NCBI RefSeq assembly: GCF_002214385.1
Contig: NZ_CP014855.1
Coordinates: forward strand, 868,001 to 932,000
Origin: Thermococcus gorgonarius
GTDB lineage: Archaea; Methanobacteriota_B; Thermococci; Thermococcales; Thermococcaceae
Direction: 5' to 3'
Length of the DNA: 64,000 nt
Positions 7,514-16,319 of the stretch are shown piece after piece. A model generated the notes under the pieces. It had not been told where the DNA came from, did not search any database, and saw only the letters and a program-made list of their open reading frames with translations. Position numbers and translations under genes: made by a program. Positions within the stretch are counted from its first letter, which is position 1; every line of letters begins with the position of its first letter.

Positions 7514-8806
7514 GTGAAGAAAAACCTGTTTGCAATACTTTTAGTGGGCCTGATGGCCCTTAGTGTGGTAGCCAGCGGTTGCATCAGCGGAGGAAATTCC
7601 ACAGAAACAAAGATAAACATCCTCTACACCTACACCGGCTCCTTCGGTGACCCGGCCAAGGGCAAGCAGGCCGCACAGGCCCAGCTCCAGCAGGGTGCGT
7701 GGGTTATCTACCAGGTCGCGGGTGGAACCGGTCTCGGTGTCTTTGAGGCAGTGGGAGACTACCTGAAGGCGAACAACAAGAAGATGGGCCCGCCGTTTGC
7801 AATAGGCGTTGATTCTGCCCAGGACTGGATTAAGCCCGGCGTTATAATCGCGAGTATGATGAAGCGCGTTGACGTCGGTGTTTACAACGCCGTCAAGCAG
7901 GCAGAAGAGAACCAGTTCAAGGGCGGTGTCGTTGAGCTCGGCCTCAAAGAGGGCGGCGTCAAGCTCTCAACGATTGATGACGTCAAGGACATGTTCGATT
8001 CCCTTCCGGCAGATGTCAGGGAGAAGAAGCTTCAGGAGCTTGGCTTCAAGAGCGAGGATGAATTCATCCAGTTCCTTGAGCAGACCAGGAAGCAGGTTCC
8101 CGACTGGATTTGGCAGGCGGTTGACGACCTCCAGAAGCAGATAGTCAGCGGTGAGATAATCGTTCCCAAGGCCACAGCGAAAGACCAGATTGAGCTCCTC
8201 AGGAAGGCCCAGAACTGGACAATCATGGAGCAGTACGCCAAGGATTGGGCCGCCAATGAGCCAAAGCCGGAAACGTACTTTGATGAGAAGCTCAACCAGA
8301 GGCAGAACACCAAGAAGATAGCCATCGTGTACGACGTCGGCGGTAGGGGCGACCTGAGCTTCAACGATATGGCTTACATGGGCGCCGCAAGGGCAGCAAA
8401 GGAGTTTGGCCTCCAGCTCGTCGAGCTCCAGAGCAACAGCGAGAACGACTACCTCCCGAACCTCAGGAGCCTTGCCAAGAGCGGAGAATACGACATAATA
8501 ATAGCGGTCGGCTTTATGATGACCAACGCCGTTAAGCAGGTTGCCAGCGAGTACCCGAACCAGAGGTTCGTCATAATTGACGGTTACGACCCCGAGATGC
8601 CGCACAACGTCCAGATGGTCCTCTTCAAGGAGAACGAGGGTTCGGCACTTGCAGGAGCACTGGCTTCCCTTATAGCACTCAACAGCGGCAAGGACACGAT
8701 TGGAATCGTCCTCGGTATGGAGATTCCGGTTCTCTACAAGTTTGAGGGTGGCTACCGCTTCGGCGCCTACTGGGCCCTCGACTACTACAAGAACCACAAG
8801 CAGTGA
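7514..8806 (+). CDS. BMP-family nucleoside-binding lipoprotein, circularly permuted
   Basis: This is the substrate-binding lipoprotein of the ABC importer encoded downstream. Residues 1-22 are a lipoprotein signal with Cys23 in VASGC. From about residue 32 the protein reads as the usual C-terminal part of BMP/PnrA proteins: ILYTYTGSF, QVAGGTGLGVFEA, FAIGVDSAQDW, MMKRVDVGVY and ELGLKEGGV. From residue 266 to the stop it reads as the usual N-terminal lobe: KKIAIVYDVGGRGDLSFND, then DIIIAVGF, FVIIDGY and GYRFGAYWALDYY. The order is thus swapped relative to the family, while total length (430) is normal. Start GTG 7514 follows GAGGTG; GTG 7505 is an alternative. TATA TTTATATTT lies at 7459-7467. 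Misassembly is possible. Confidence 0.88.
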   Translation: MKKNLFAILLVGLMALSVVASGCISGGNSTETKINILYTYTGSFGDPAKGKQAAQAQLQQGAWVIYQVAGGTGLGVFEAVGDYLKANNKKMGPPFAIGVDSAQDWIKPGVIIASMMKRVDVGVYNAVKQAEENQFKGGVVELGLKEGGVKLSTIDDVKDMFDSLPADVREKKLQELGFKSEDEFIQFLEQTRKQVPDWIWQAVDDLQKQIVSGEIIVPKATAKDQIELLRKAQNWTIMEQYAKDWAANEPKPETYFDEKLNQRQNTKKIAIVYDVGGRGDLSFNDMAYMGAARAAKEFGLQLVELQSNSENDYLPNLRSLAKSGEYDIIIAVGFMMTNAVKQVASEYPNQRFVIIDGYDPEMPHNVQMVLFKENEGSALAGALASLIALNSGKDTIGIVLGMEIPVLYKFEGGYRFGAYWALDYYKNHKQ

Positions 8807-8829
8807 TTTTTTCTTCTCTTTTGTTTTTC
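8807..8829 (+). terminator. Pyrimidine-rich attenuator/terminator after the BMP gene
   Basis: Directly after the stop codon there is a run of Ts interrupted only by Cs and one G (8807-8829). It probably ends part of the transcripts, so the binding protein would be made in excess over the ATPase and permeases, as is common for binding-protein operons. This is inference from position. Confidence 0.5.
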
Positions 8830-8853
8830 CGTTCGGCTTTGGGGGTGGGTAAC

Positions 8854-10389
8854 ATGGAAGAGAAAACTCCAGTACTTGAAATGAGAGACATTGTCAAGGT
8901 TTATCCCGACGGGACAAAGGCCCTTAAGGGCGTTACAATTAAGGTTTACGAGGGAGAAATCCTCGGACTTCTCGGCGAGAACGGTGCGGGAAAAACGACC
9001 CTCATGAAAATCCTTTTTGGTATGCTCAAGCCGACGAGGGGGAAAATTATCCTCCGCGGTAAGGAGGTTCGTTTCAAAAGCCCAGCCGATGCAATAGCGA
9101 ATGGAATAGGGATGGTCCACCAGCACTTCACCCTTGTCGAGGTCTTCAACGCCCTTGAGAACATCATCCTTGGCATGGAAGGGCACGGCCTGCTGTCAAA
9201 AATTGACATGGAAAACGCCAGAAAGAAACTCCAGAAGTTAATGGACGAGCTGAACTTTCAGGTCCCGCTGGACGTTCCCGTTGAAAACCTTCCCGTTGGA
9301 GTCCAGCAGAGGATTGAGATTTTGAAGATGCTCTACCGTGACGTTGATATCCTCATCCTTGACGAGCCCACAGCTGTTCTCACGCCGATAGAGGTCAAGG
9401 AGCTTTTTGCCGTCCTGAGAAAACTCAAGGAACAGGGAAAGACGATCATTTTCATAAGCCACAAGCTCAACGAGGTCATGGGGATAACCGACAGGGTCAC
9501 CGTCATAAGGAAAGGTGAAGTAGTGGGAACAGTCAAAACGAGCGAGGCGACTCCGCAGATTTTGGCCAGGATGATGGTTGGAAGGGACGTCGTTCTAAGG
9601 ATTGAAAAGCCACCAAAAGAGCCCGGGGATGTTGTGTTCCGGGTCGAAGACCTATGGGTAAAGGGAGATAGAGGCGAGGAAGCCGTTAGGGGGCTCACGT
9701 TCGAGGTCCGCGCTGGAGAGATATTCGGCATAGCTGGAGTTGAAGGAAACGGTCAGAGCGAGCTAATAGAGGCCATAACCGGTCTGAGGAAGGTAGAAAG
9801 GGGCAGGGTCTACCTTAAGGGTGTTGACATCACGGGTAAAAAGCCAAGGGAGTTATACGACATGGGAATGGCCCACATCCCCGAGGACAGAACCCACATG
9901 GGGCTGATTCTGGAAATGAGCGTGATGGAGAACTCGATCCTTGGGATGCACTGGAGGAAGGAGTTCTCAAAGGGGTTCCTGCTGGACTGGGGCAAGGTTG
10001 AGGAACACGCAAAAAGGCTGATCGAGGAGTTTGAGGTGAGCGCACCCGGAACCAGGGCACCAGTTAAGAGCCTCAGCGGAGGAAACCAGCAGAAGCTCAT
10101 AGTCGCCAGGGAGGTCAGCAAAAAACCCGAGTTTATAATAGCCGCACAGCCGACGCGCGGCGTTGACGTCGCCTCAACAGAGTACATCAGGAACTACCTC
10201 GTCAAGCTGAGAAACGAGGGCAAAGCCGTTCTGCTTGTCTCGGCCGACCTTGACGAGGTTCTCCAGCTCAGCGATAGGATGGCGATAATGTACGAGGGGC
10301 AGTTTATGGGTATCGTCAAACCCGAGGAAGTTACCGAGGAGCAGATTGGACTGATGATGGGAGGTGTTAGGGTTGAGCCTCAAAAGTGA
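8854..10389 (+). CDS. Nucleoside-type ABC transporter ATPase, two fused nucleotide-binding domains
   Basis: Two ATPase domains are fused in 511 residues. The first has Walker A GENGAGKTT (about 40-48), a Q-loop, and Walker B ILILDEPTAVLTP. The second has a degenerate Walker A (GVEGNGQSE, about 297-305), signature LSGGNQQK (about 407) and a Walker B-like FIIAAQPTRGVD in which the usual Glu is Gln. The layout and degenerate second site match the BmpC/YufO/RnsB group, which drives purine nucleoside import with BMP proteins. Upstream in-frame codons run through the T-rich stretch and were excluded; ATG 8854 follows GGGGGTGGG. It overlaps the next gene. Confidence 0.93.
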   Translation: MEEKTPVLEMRDIVKVYPDGTKALKGVTIKVYEGEILGLLGENGAGKTTLMKILFGMLKPTRGKIILRGKEVRFKSPADAIANGIGMVHQHFTLVEVFNALENIILGMEGHGLLSKIDMENARKKLQKLMDELNFQVPLDVPVENLPVGVQQRIEILKMLYRDVDILILDEPTAVLTPIEVKELFAVLRKLKEQGKTIIFISHKLNEVMGITDRVTVIRKGEVVGTVKTSEATPQILARMMVGRDVVLRIEKPPKEPGDVVFRVEDLWVKGDRGEEAVRGLTFEVRAGEIFGIAGVEGNGQSELIEAITGLRKVERGRVYLKGVDITGKKPRELYDMGMAHIPEDRTHMGLILEMSVMENSILGMHWRKEFSKGFLLDWGKVEEHAKRLIEEFEVSAPGTRAPVKSLSGGNQQKLIVAREVSKKPEFIIAAQPTRGVDVASTEYIRNYLVKLRNEGKAVLLVSADLDEVLQLSDRMAIMYEGQFMGIVKPEEVTEEQIGLMMGGVRVEPQK

Positions 10390-11419
10390 GCTCAAAGGAT
10401 ACGTAAAGCCCGTGGCGGAGAGCGTCCTCGCGATACTCATTGGGGCCTTTGTGGGGGCCCTCGTCCTCTGGTTCAGTGGCTACAGTGCGGGTTCAGCTTA
10501 TTACTGGCTCATTAAGGGCTCGCTGGGTTCGATAGACGGCATCGCTGAGACGCTGAGCAAATCAGCCCCGCTGATACTAACCGCGATAACCTTCGCTATA
10601 GGAGCTAGGACTGGACTCTTCAACATTGGCGCGGAGGGAACCGTTTACTTCGGCGCCATCTCGGCCATCATAGTTACTCAGCACCTCCAGAACCCGATAG
10701 CGGGACTTTTAGCCGGCATCTTCGTTGGAGCCCTGTGGGCCCTTCCGTCCGCCCTCCTGAAGGTATACCGAGGAGTTCACGAAGTCATCTCGACGATAAT
10801 GTTCAACTGGATTGCCTTCTTCCTGGTCAGCTGGTTGGCCGTCAGCGTTTACTACAACCCCAAGGACCCCAACAGCACGCTTCCCGTTCCGCCGTCAGCC
10901 AGGTTGCCCCTCCTTATGAAGAACACAAGCCTTTCGTGGGCGTTTATAGTCGCCATCGCAACAGCGGTGATTGTTTTCATAGTAATGTGGCATACCAAGC
11001 TCGGCTATGAGCTCAGAACCAGCGGTCAGAACCCCAGGGCGGCCGAATACGGTGGAATAAACCCCAAGAGCTCGATGATATGGTCCTTCCTCATAGGCGG
11101 AATGACGGCCGGGCTGGCTGGTGCCGGAATAGTCATGGGGACCCCGCCGAGCTATGCAATAACCCAGGGCTTGGCCAACGTTTACGGCTACGGTTTCGAT
11201 GGAATAGGCGTTTCCCTCGTCGGGAGAAACCACCCGCTCGGCATAATCTTCTCGGGAATCCTCTTTGGGGCACTCAGTGCAGGTGCAACGGCAATGCAGC
11301 AACACGCCCAAGTACCGCTGGAGATGGTCAAGGTCATTGAGGGTATCATAATCATAGCCGTTGCAGTTCCCGGCTTGCTTGACCTCTTTGCAAAGCTCTT
11401 CAGGAGGGAGGGGGCATGA
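10373..11419 (+). CDS. ABC transporter permease, nucleoside-type, first subunit
   Basis: This integral membrane protein of about 348 residues has roughly 8-10 hydrophobic segments and the family marker NIGAEGTVYFGA (about 88-99), matching BmpF/YufP-type permeases. TTG 10373 is preferred because GGAGGTG lies six bases upstream, the same pattern as in the BMP gene; GTG 10364 is the alternative, three codons earlier. The gene starts inside the ATPase gene and its stop overlaps the next start by four bases, so the subunits are translationally coupled. Confidence 0.92.
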   Translation: MSLKSELKGYVKPVAESVLAILIGAFVGALVLWFSGYSAGSAYYWLIKGSLGSIDGIAETLSKSAPLILTAITFAIGARTGLFNIGAEGTVYFGAISAIIVTQHLQNPIAGLLAGIFVGALWALPSALLKVYRGVHEVISTIMFNWIAFFLVSWLAVSVYYNPKDPNSTLPVPPSARLPLLMKNTSLSWAFIVAIATAVIVFIVMWHTKLGYELRTSGQNPRAAEYGGINPKSSMIWSFLIGGMTAGLAGAGIVMGTPPSYAITQGLANVYGYGFDGIGVSLVGRNHPLGIIFSGILFGALSAGATAMQQHAQVPLEMVKVIEGIIIIAVAVPGLLDLFAKLFRREGA

Positions 11420-12327
11420 ACGAGGCCATGGCAATCAGCCTTCTCCTCGGTTCGCTCGCGGCAATGGTACCAATAGCCCTCACGAGCATAGGTGCGGTGA
11501 TCAGCGAGAGGGCCGGTGTGGTCAACATCGGCTACGAGGGAATCCTCATGTTCTCAGCCTTCTTCGGGGCAATCTTCGCCGAGTTGGCAGGCAACGGCTG
11601 GGTTGGTCTACTAGGAGGGGCGTTAGTTGGACTTCTCCTCGGTGCACTCCACGGCGTTTTGACAGTTTACCTGAAGGGCGACCACGTGATTCCGGGCATA
11701 GGCCTTAACCTCCTCGGCGCCGGTGCCGTCGCCTTCGGAATAAGGGCCTACTGGGGAACGGCAGGTCAGCACCAGGTTCCCAGCAACGCCCAGATTAACC
11801 CCCTCTGGATGGACGCCTTCGGAAACTCCCTCAGTCCCCTCGTGCCAATAACAATCGCGGTGGCGATAATTGCCTGGTGGGTGCTGTTCAAGACGCCCTT
11901 TGGACTGAGAATCCGCGCCGTCGGTGAAAACCCAGAGGCAGCCGATGCCCTGGGAATAAACGTTGAGCTCTACCGTTTCACGGCAGTTTTAATAGCGAGC
12001 GCTCTGGCCGGCATTGCAGGTGCATACCTAAGCGTTGACTGGCTGGGAACGGTGACAAAAACAATATCCGCAGGAAGGGGCTTCATAGCACTGGCCAACA
12101 TGGTGTTCAGCGGCTGGAACCCCTTGATAGCCCTTGGTGGTGCGTTCCTCTTCGGGTTCTTCGATAACCTCGCCATCTACATACAGAACAATCCATGGCT
12201 GGCCGGAACGATACCGTGGCAGTTCATAGCGACCCTGCCGTACGTGGTGACCCTAATAGTGGTTGCCGGAATAATAGGAAGGGCGAGGCCGCCAAAGTGG
12301 GACGGGAAACCGTACAGGAGGGAGTGA
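11416..12327 (+). CDS. ABC transporter permease, nucleoside-type, second subunit
   Basis: This 303-residue membrane protein is the partner permease (BmpG/YufQ type), with about eight hydrophobic segments. The N-terminal VVNIGYEGILMFSAF resembles the equivalent motif of the first subunit, and the cytoplasmic loop FKTPFGLRIRAVGENPEAADALGI is the ATPase-coupling loop typical of this family. The first permease has the matching TKLGYELRTSGQNPRAAEYGGI. ATGA overlap with the upstream gene; last gene of the four-gene importer operon. It converges on the minus-strand gene that ends 12 bases downstream. Confidence 0.93.
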   Translation: MNEAMAISLLLGSLAAMVPIALTSIGAVISERAGVVNIGYEGILMFSAFFGAIFAELAGNGWVGLLGGALVGLLLGALHGVLTVYLKGDHVIPGIGLNLLGAGAVAFGIRAYWGTAGQHQVPSNAQINPLWMDAFGNSLSPLVPITIAVAIIAWWVLFKTPFGLRIRAVGENPEAADALGINVELYRFTAVLIASALAGIAGAYLSVDWLGTVTKTISAGRGFIALANMVFSGWNPLIALGGAFLFGFFDNLAIYIQNNPWLAGTIPWQFIATLPYVVTLIVVAGIIGRARPPKWDGKPYRRE

Positions 12328-12339
12328 ATCCCTCCCCTT

Positions 12340-13323
12340 TCAGCTTTTTAAGATGTAACCCAACGCAGTTCCAAGGGAAAGCCCTGCTAACAGGGCAGAA
12401 ATCAAATACGCCAGGTCAAAGCCCCCAGAGCTCCTGTTTATGCTGACGATCTCTTTTTCACTGACCCTCAGCACGCTAACCGTGTTCTCCCTCAGGACTT
12501 CCGTGTAAGGCTTCCCCTCCCAGAAAACCGTTACCCCGGCAGCGGGCTTTCTGCTCTTCTCCGAGAGCTCAAGAGCAGCCTTTTTCAGCTGATCCGGGCT
12601 CTGAAGGGAGTAGACTATAATATCGAACTCATTGGCCTTGGAAAGAACCTCATCAATGCCGAGGGCGGGAACCTCCTCCTCGGGCTTTATCGAGGCAACT
12701 GCCTTTATCCCAAGCCACTCTATGGCGTACTGGACGGGGGGCATGTTTATCACCGCACTCCTGTTTTCCTCAACAAAGCCCGAATAAGCGTATTTTATCG
12801 CCTCAACCTTCTCCCTGAATTTCTCGAACCTTGGGCTGTATTCCTGGGCGTTGGCTGGGTCGGCCTTCTCCAAAGCTTTCTCGGTTGCCGCGGCAATCGC
12901 TACTGCATTATCGGGATCTAGCCAGGTGCCGTGGGGGTTGTCCTTGCCGCTGTACCACCGCTCGGGAAGATAGTGGAAGCCCTCCCGCTTGTAATCGTCT
13001 ATAAGGAGCAGTTCACCCGTGATCACGCCTTCCTTCTTCAGATCTGCCATCTTACCCTCGACAGGGAGGTGGCCGCCGGTTGTCACTATGACGTCTGCCT
13101 TTTTAAGGAGCTCGACCTGTTCAGCGGTTAGCTGGTATTCGTGGGGGTCGGCCCCGAGAGGAATCAACGTAACGACCTCAACTGAGTCCCCGAAGGCCTC
13201 GCCCACTATCGACGCTATCGGCCCTATGCTTGCCACCACGAGGGGTTTCTCTTCTGAGGCCCCTGAAAATGGCAGGATCATGCCAGTGAGCAGGAGTATG
13301 AGCAGTAATACCCTCGCCTTCAT
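12340..13323 (-). CDS. Metal ABC transporter substrate-binding protein, ZnuA-like
   Basis: This is a cluster A-I metal-binding protein of about 327 residues. A signal peptide covers residues 1-22, without a lipobox Cys. Likely metal ligands are the His in LGADPHEYQ (about 59), the His in DNPHGTWLDPDN (about 130) and acidic residues in the C-terminal lobe (KPEEEVPALGIDE, about 213). A hydrophobic segment at 303-322 followed by KS probably anchors it to the membrane in place of a lipid. Zinc or manganese is the expected cargo. No ATPase or permease partner is adjacent, so it is an orphan here. ATG 13323 is preferred, with GGTGA upstream; GTG 13332 is possible. Confidence 0.85.
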   Translation of the reverse strand: MKARVLLLILLLTGMILPFSGASEEKPLVVASIGPIASIVGEAFGDSVEVVTLIPLGADPHEYQLTAEQVELLKKADVIVTTGGHLPVEGKMADLKKEGVITGELLLIDDYKREGFHYLPERWYSGKDNPHGTWLDPDNAVAIAAATEKALEKADPANAQEYSPRFEKFREKVEAIKYAYSGFVEENRSAVINMPPVQYAIEWLGIKAVASIKPEEEVPALGIDEVLSKANEFDIIVYSLQSPDQLKKAALELSEKSRKPAAGVTVFWEGKPYTEVLRENTVSVLRVSEKEIVSINRSSGGFDLAYLISALLAGLSLGTALGYILKS

Positions 13324-13398
13324 TTCGGTCACCCTAAAAATTTATGGGAAATGGCTTTTAAGAGTATTCATTGAAGAAAAGGCAAGAGCAACAGCCGT

Positions 13399-13704
13399 TT
13401 AATCAGATGTCTCCTTCCTGTTTTCTCCGTTACCGTTGCTCTTTATATGCGGCTTGCCGATGGCTATGGTGAAGCCCTTGAAGCTGTCGTCCTTCCTGTT
13501 GAACTCTATCGCGAGTGGAAGGCCGTTGTCCTCATTGAAGACGATCCTGACGATTCTTGCACGGGAATGGCTGTTGAGGTAGTTCTCCTTCAGGTTTTCG
13601 TAGTTGTCTATCACATCATCTATGCTTTCACTGTGCATGTCATAGATTTCGCGGGAGTAAACGCTGTGGTTCCGTATCTCCTCAACCTTCTTTTCCTTAT
13701 TCAA
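13399..13704 (-). CDS. Hypothetical protein
   Basis: I do not recognise this 101-residue protein. The N-terminal half is helical and charged. The middle (ARIVRIVFNEDNGLPLAIEFNRKD) looks like two beta strands around a turn, and the C-terminal tail is polar and rich in Asn and Lys. No signal peptide or membrane segment. Start is TTG 13704 with GGGAGTGG upstream. It lies 12 bases after the phosphoribosyltransferase stop, so it is likely cotranscribed with it. Confidence 0.6.
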   Translation of the reverse strand: MNKEKKVEEIRNHSVYSREIYDMHSESIDDVIDNYENLKENYLNSHSRARIVRIVFNEDNGLPLAIEFNRKDDSFKGFTIAIGKPHIKSNGNGENRKETSD

Positions 13705-13716
13705 GCTACCACTCCC

Positions 13717-14364
13717 TCAGGCTTTGAGCCACTTCCCTTCCCTGAACTTAAAAATCTTCCTCCTTTCCGCCATCCTCAGGGCTTCTTCCAGTTTGCCCTT
13801 GGAAACATCCAGGCCGTGGAGTTCCTTAAAGAGCTCGACGATCTCGTCGGTGCTCACGGCTTCCCTTTCCTCAAGGATGTTTCCGACGAGGTTTATCATG
13901 TCCTCGACGAAATTCCAGGGAAAGACTATCCACGCCCACTCAATCTCCTCGGCGTAGTAGTCCGGCTTAAAGCGCGAACCCTTGATTGTCAGAAGGGTCG
14001 CAGTTCTAACTTCGGCAGGGTTCCGGCTTTCCACGTACTTCTTCGCCAGGGTTAGGCTTTCTCCAGTATCGCTGATATCGTCAACAATGAGAACTCTCTT
14101 GCCACCCAGGTCGTAGCTGCTGCCGTATTTGAGCTTTGCCTTTCCATCTGGAGTTGCAGTTACACCCCAGTGCTCGACCTTGAGGCTGACTAAGTCCTTA
14201 ACGCCCAAGTAGTCACAGTAGAGCCTAGCAGCGACCCAGCCACCCCTTGCGAGGCCGACTACGACGTCAGGTCTCCAGTTTTCCTCCAAAACCTTCCAGG
14301 CACCTTCCTTGGCCCACCTTTCGATATCTTCCCAAGAAGCGAGTCTTGCAGGAAACTTCTTCAT
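13717..14364 (-). CDS. Purine phosphoribosyltransferase (hypoxanthine/guanine/xanthine type)
   Basis: The PRPP-binding motif VLIVDDISDTGES (about residues 90-102) and an N-terminal VVVGLARGGW phosphate loop (about 34-43) identify a type I phosphoribosyltransferase. The length of 215 residues and the C-terminal helical tail match the archaeal xanthine/guanine-type group. It would convert a purine base and PRPP into the nucleotide. A TATA-like TTTAAATATC near 14394-14403 lies upstream. Together with upp nearby and the nucleoside importer at 7.5-12.3 kb it suggests a salvage neighbourhood. The exact base preference cannot be read from sequence. Confidence 0.85.
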   Translation of the reverse strand: MKKFPARLASWEDIERWAKEGAWKVLEENWRPDVVVGLARGGWVAARLYCDYLGVKDLVSLKVEHWGVTATPDGKAKLKYGSSYDLGGKRVLIVDDISDTGESLTLAKKYVESRNPAEVRTATLLTIKGSRFKPDYYAEEIEWAWIVFPWNFVEDMINLVGNILEEREAVSTDEIVELFKELHGLDVSKGKLEEALRMAERRKIFKFREGKWLKA

Positions 14365-14441
14365 TGGATTTCCCTTAACTGAGCGGAGGCAAAGTGATAT
14401 TTAAACGTTTTGGATAGCTTTTACAGAAAAATGTAAATTGG

Positions 14442-14693
14442 CTAGGAGTATCTGAGCTTAACGTAGAGGTTTATCCCGCTCTGAAGGGCCGCCAGACCGT
14501 TGAGAGCGGTGAATATCCAGTCCCTCCTGGCGTAGGCGTAGATCGTAAGGAGCGTTGATGCAGTGAAGTAAACCAGAATGAACTTAAGGTTCAGCGGACA
14601 GTTCTTGGTCTTTATTGTCTCCCAGGTCTGGGGTATCCACGAACCAACCAGGAGCAGCATCCCTATGAGTCCAAGAAGTTCCACGCCCGACAT
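14442..14693 (-). CDS. SemiSWEET-like PQ-loop membrane protein
   Basis: The 83-residue protein has three membrane helices (about 5-22, 36-54, 60-77) and the PQ-loop motif GSWIPQTWET (about 17-26), the signature of single-repeat SemiSWEET/MtN3 sugar transporters, which work as dimers. The reading frame continues upstream, but ATG 14693 follows GGTGGT and puts the first helix at the N-terminus. Transport of sugars is known for the family; the substrate here is unknown. Confidence 0.85.
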   Translation of the reverse strand: MSGVELLGLIGMLLLVGSWIPQTWETIKTKNCPLNLKFILVYFTASTLLTIYAYARRDWIFTALNGLAALQSGINLYVKLRYS

Positions 14694-14801
14694 TTTACCA
14701 CCCTGTCCTGGCAAGGGACTGAGCAAAAAAAACGTTTTGAACTGAAAGGACTCAAAAATCAAGAAAAACCATCAGTATCTGCTCAGAAAAGTGAAAAACG
14801 C

Positions 14802-15530
14802 TCACTTCTCATCGATTACTTTGACCATTCCGAAGCCGTACTTTGTTTTCTCCCCAAAGCCAAGGTCATAGGCGAACTTTGCTATCTCCTTTGACCCGGT
14901 GTACCTGAACACCATGAGTGATCCACGGTAGTAAGTATCGGCAACGAGTATTCTAACCGGCTTAAACTTTATGACCTCAACCGAGAAGGAGCTGTCTTCC
15001 GGAGTGGTGCCATAGAGCTCAGTATACCTGAGAAGGACTATCTTCCTGAATTTGTCAAAGAAAGTGGGTTCGTTGGGGTAGAGGTCCCATATCTTCATTT
15101 TTCCGTCGGAAAATTTAACCGTCCTCACAACTATTGGGCTAAGAGTCGAGAACATGACAGTGTCCTTTATCTCCGGCTCCCGCAGGGGCTTAACGTCCTC
15201 AGCGACAAAATCCGTTTCTCCAATCCTCATCGCGGGGTTTATTATGAAGCCCTCAACCATCGCAGTTATTATATTGGGTGAGTGTGATGATACGTAGAGA
15301 GAAACGGTATCGCTTAGAATTCTTATGCCCACTTCCGGAAGGAGCTCTCTCCTCCTGACCAGTATTCTCGAAAACGTTAGCAGGTCAACGTTACTTGCCT
15401 CTATTTTTCTGGCAAGCTCTGGATCTACAAGCGATACCTTATCCACTATATGACGGTACACTTCGTAGTTGTAATTGAAGGGCAATATTGGATTATCCCC
15501 CACAGGGCGCAGCTTTATTTCAATTCTCAT
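14802..15530 (-). CDS. Cas6 paralogue, probably non-catalytic
   Basis: The 242-residue protein has the RAMP fold of Cas6: an N-terminal beta strand RIEIKLRP, and the C-terminal Gly-rich loop GFGEKTKYGFGMV (about 225-237) that is nearly the same as in Pyrococcus Cas6. Catalytic Cas6 of Pyrococcus uses Tyr31, His46 and Lys52. By my manual alignment these positions hold Val, a non-His residue and Asp here, so the RNA-cutting site seems lost. Non-catalytic Cas6 paralogues are known in Pyrococcus. No CRISPR array or other cas gene adjoins it. ATG 15530 follows GGAGGGG; the frame extends nine codons further up. Confidence 0.85.
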   Translation of the reverse strand: MRIEIKLRPVGDNPILPFNYNYEVYRHIVDKVSLVDPELARKIEASNVDLLTFSRILVRRRELLPEVGIRILSDTVSLYVSSHSPNIITAMVEGFIINPAMRIGETDFVAEDVKPLREPEIKDTVMFSTLSPIVVRTVKFSDGKMKIWDLYPNEPTFFDKFRKIVLLRYTELYGTTPEDSSFSVEVIKFKPVRILVADTYYRGSLMVFRYTGSKEIAKFAYDLGFGEKTKYGFGMVKVIDEK

Positions 15531-15645
15531 TATAGCCCCTCCGAAGTTATTATTCAAAACCAGATTATACTCATCAAACTTCTTAATAAGAGTTTCGACA
15601 ATTGTTATTCAATTGAGAAATGAAAAACAAAAAATTACATCCGCA

Positions 15646-16317
15646 TCAGGAGACCTTCAGAGGCGCGCCAAAGGCCCTGTCTCCCGCATCACCAAGGCCC
15701 GGAAGGATGTAACCCTTCTCGTTGAGCTCCCTGTCCACCTTGGCAACGAAGATCTCAACTTCAGGAAACTGCTCCTTGATCCTGGAGATGCCTTCCGGGG
15801 CAGCCAGAACACCAAGAACTATCTTTCTCTTTGGCTTTCCGTACTTTTCAATCTCTCCAAGAACTTTAATGAGGGTTGAACCCGTCGCTATCATGGGGTC
15901 AGCAACGATCACTGTGTCCTCCGGCCTAAGGTCGGGTATCTTGATGTAGTTCATCTCTATCTCGAACTTCGGGGCTTTTCCTCTGGAGGCCGAGACTATA
16001 CCAACCCTAGCATGCTCAAAGACCTTTATCAACCCTTCCATCAGCGGTATCGCCGCCCTGAGGACTGTTATAATGACGACGTTCCTTCTGTCCCTAACGA
16101 TCACGCCCTTCGTCTTCTCCAGCGGAGTTTTGACATCAACCTCCTCAATGTCCATGGTTTTCGTAAGCTCGTACCCCATGTACCTCCCGAGCTTGACCAG
16201 ACCCTTCCTGAAGGCAATGCTGTCGGTGTTCTTGTCCCTGAGCTCGGTAAGAACCTCCATTATAAAGGGGGAGTCCTCAAAGGAGTAAACCCCGCTCCAC
16301 CTTTCATCAGCCTTCAT
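15646..16317 (-). CDS. upp: Uracil phosphoribosyltransferase
   Basis: This enzyme makes UMP from uracil and PRPP. The PRPP motif [14 protein letters not shown] (about 133-146) and the uracil-binding C-terminus [15 protein letters not shown] (about 203-217), with the conserved GD.GDR, are clear. Length (223) is standard. ATG 16317 lies two bases after the rhomboid stop; GTG 16326 is an in-frame alternative. It is the last gene of a minus-strand operon that runs from DUF63 through FBPase/IMPase and rhomboid. Confidence 0.95.
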   Translation of the reverse strand: MKADERWSGVYSFEDSPFIMEVLTELRDKNTDSIAFRKGLVKLGRYMGYELTKTMDIEEVDVKTPLEKTKGVIVRDRRNVVIITVLRAAIPLMEGLIKVFEHARVGIVSASRGKAPKFEIEMNYIKIPDLRPEDTVIVADPMIATGSTLIKVLGEIEKYGKPKRKIVLGVLAAPEGISRIKEQFPEVEIFVAKVDRELNEKGYILPGLGDAGDRAFGAPLKVS

Positions 16318-16319
16318 CT

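Noticed and set aside
7967-8797. Open frame of 276 codons on the minus strand inside the BMP gene
   Set aside because: It lies fully antisense to a gene with clear family motifs and signal peptide, has no ribosome site, and reflects the GC-rich third positions of the real gene.
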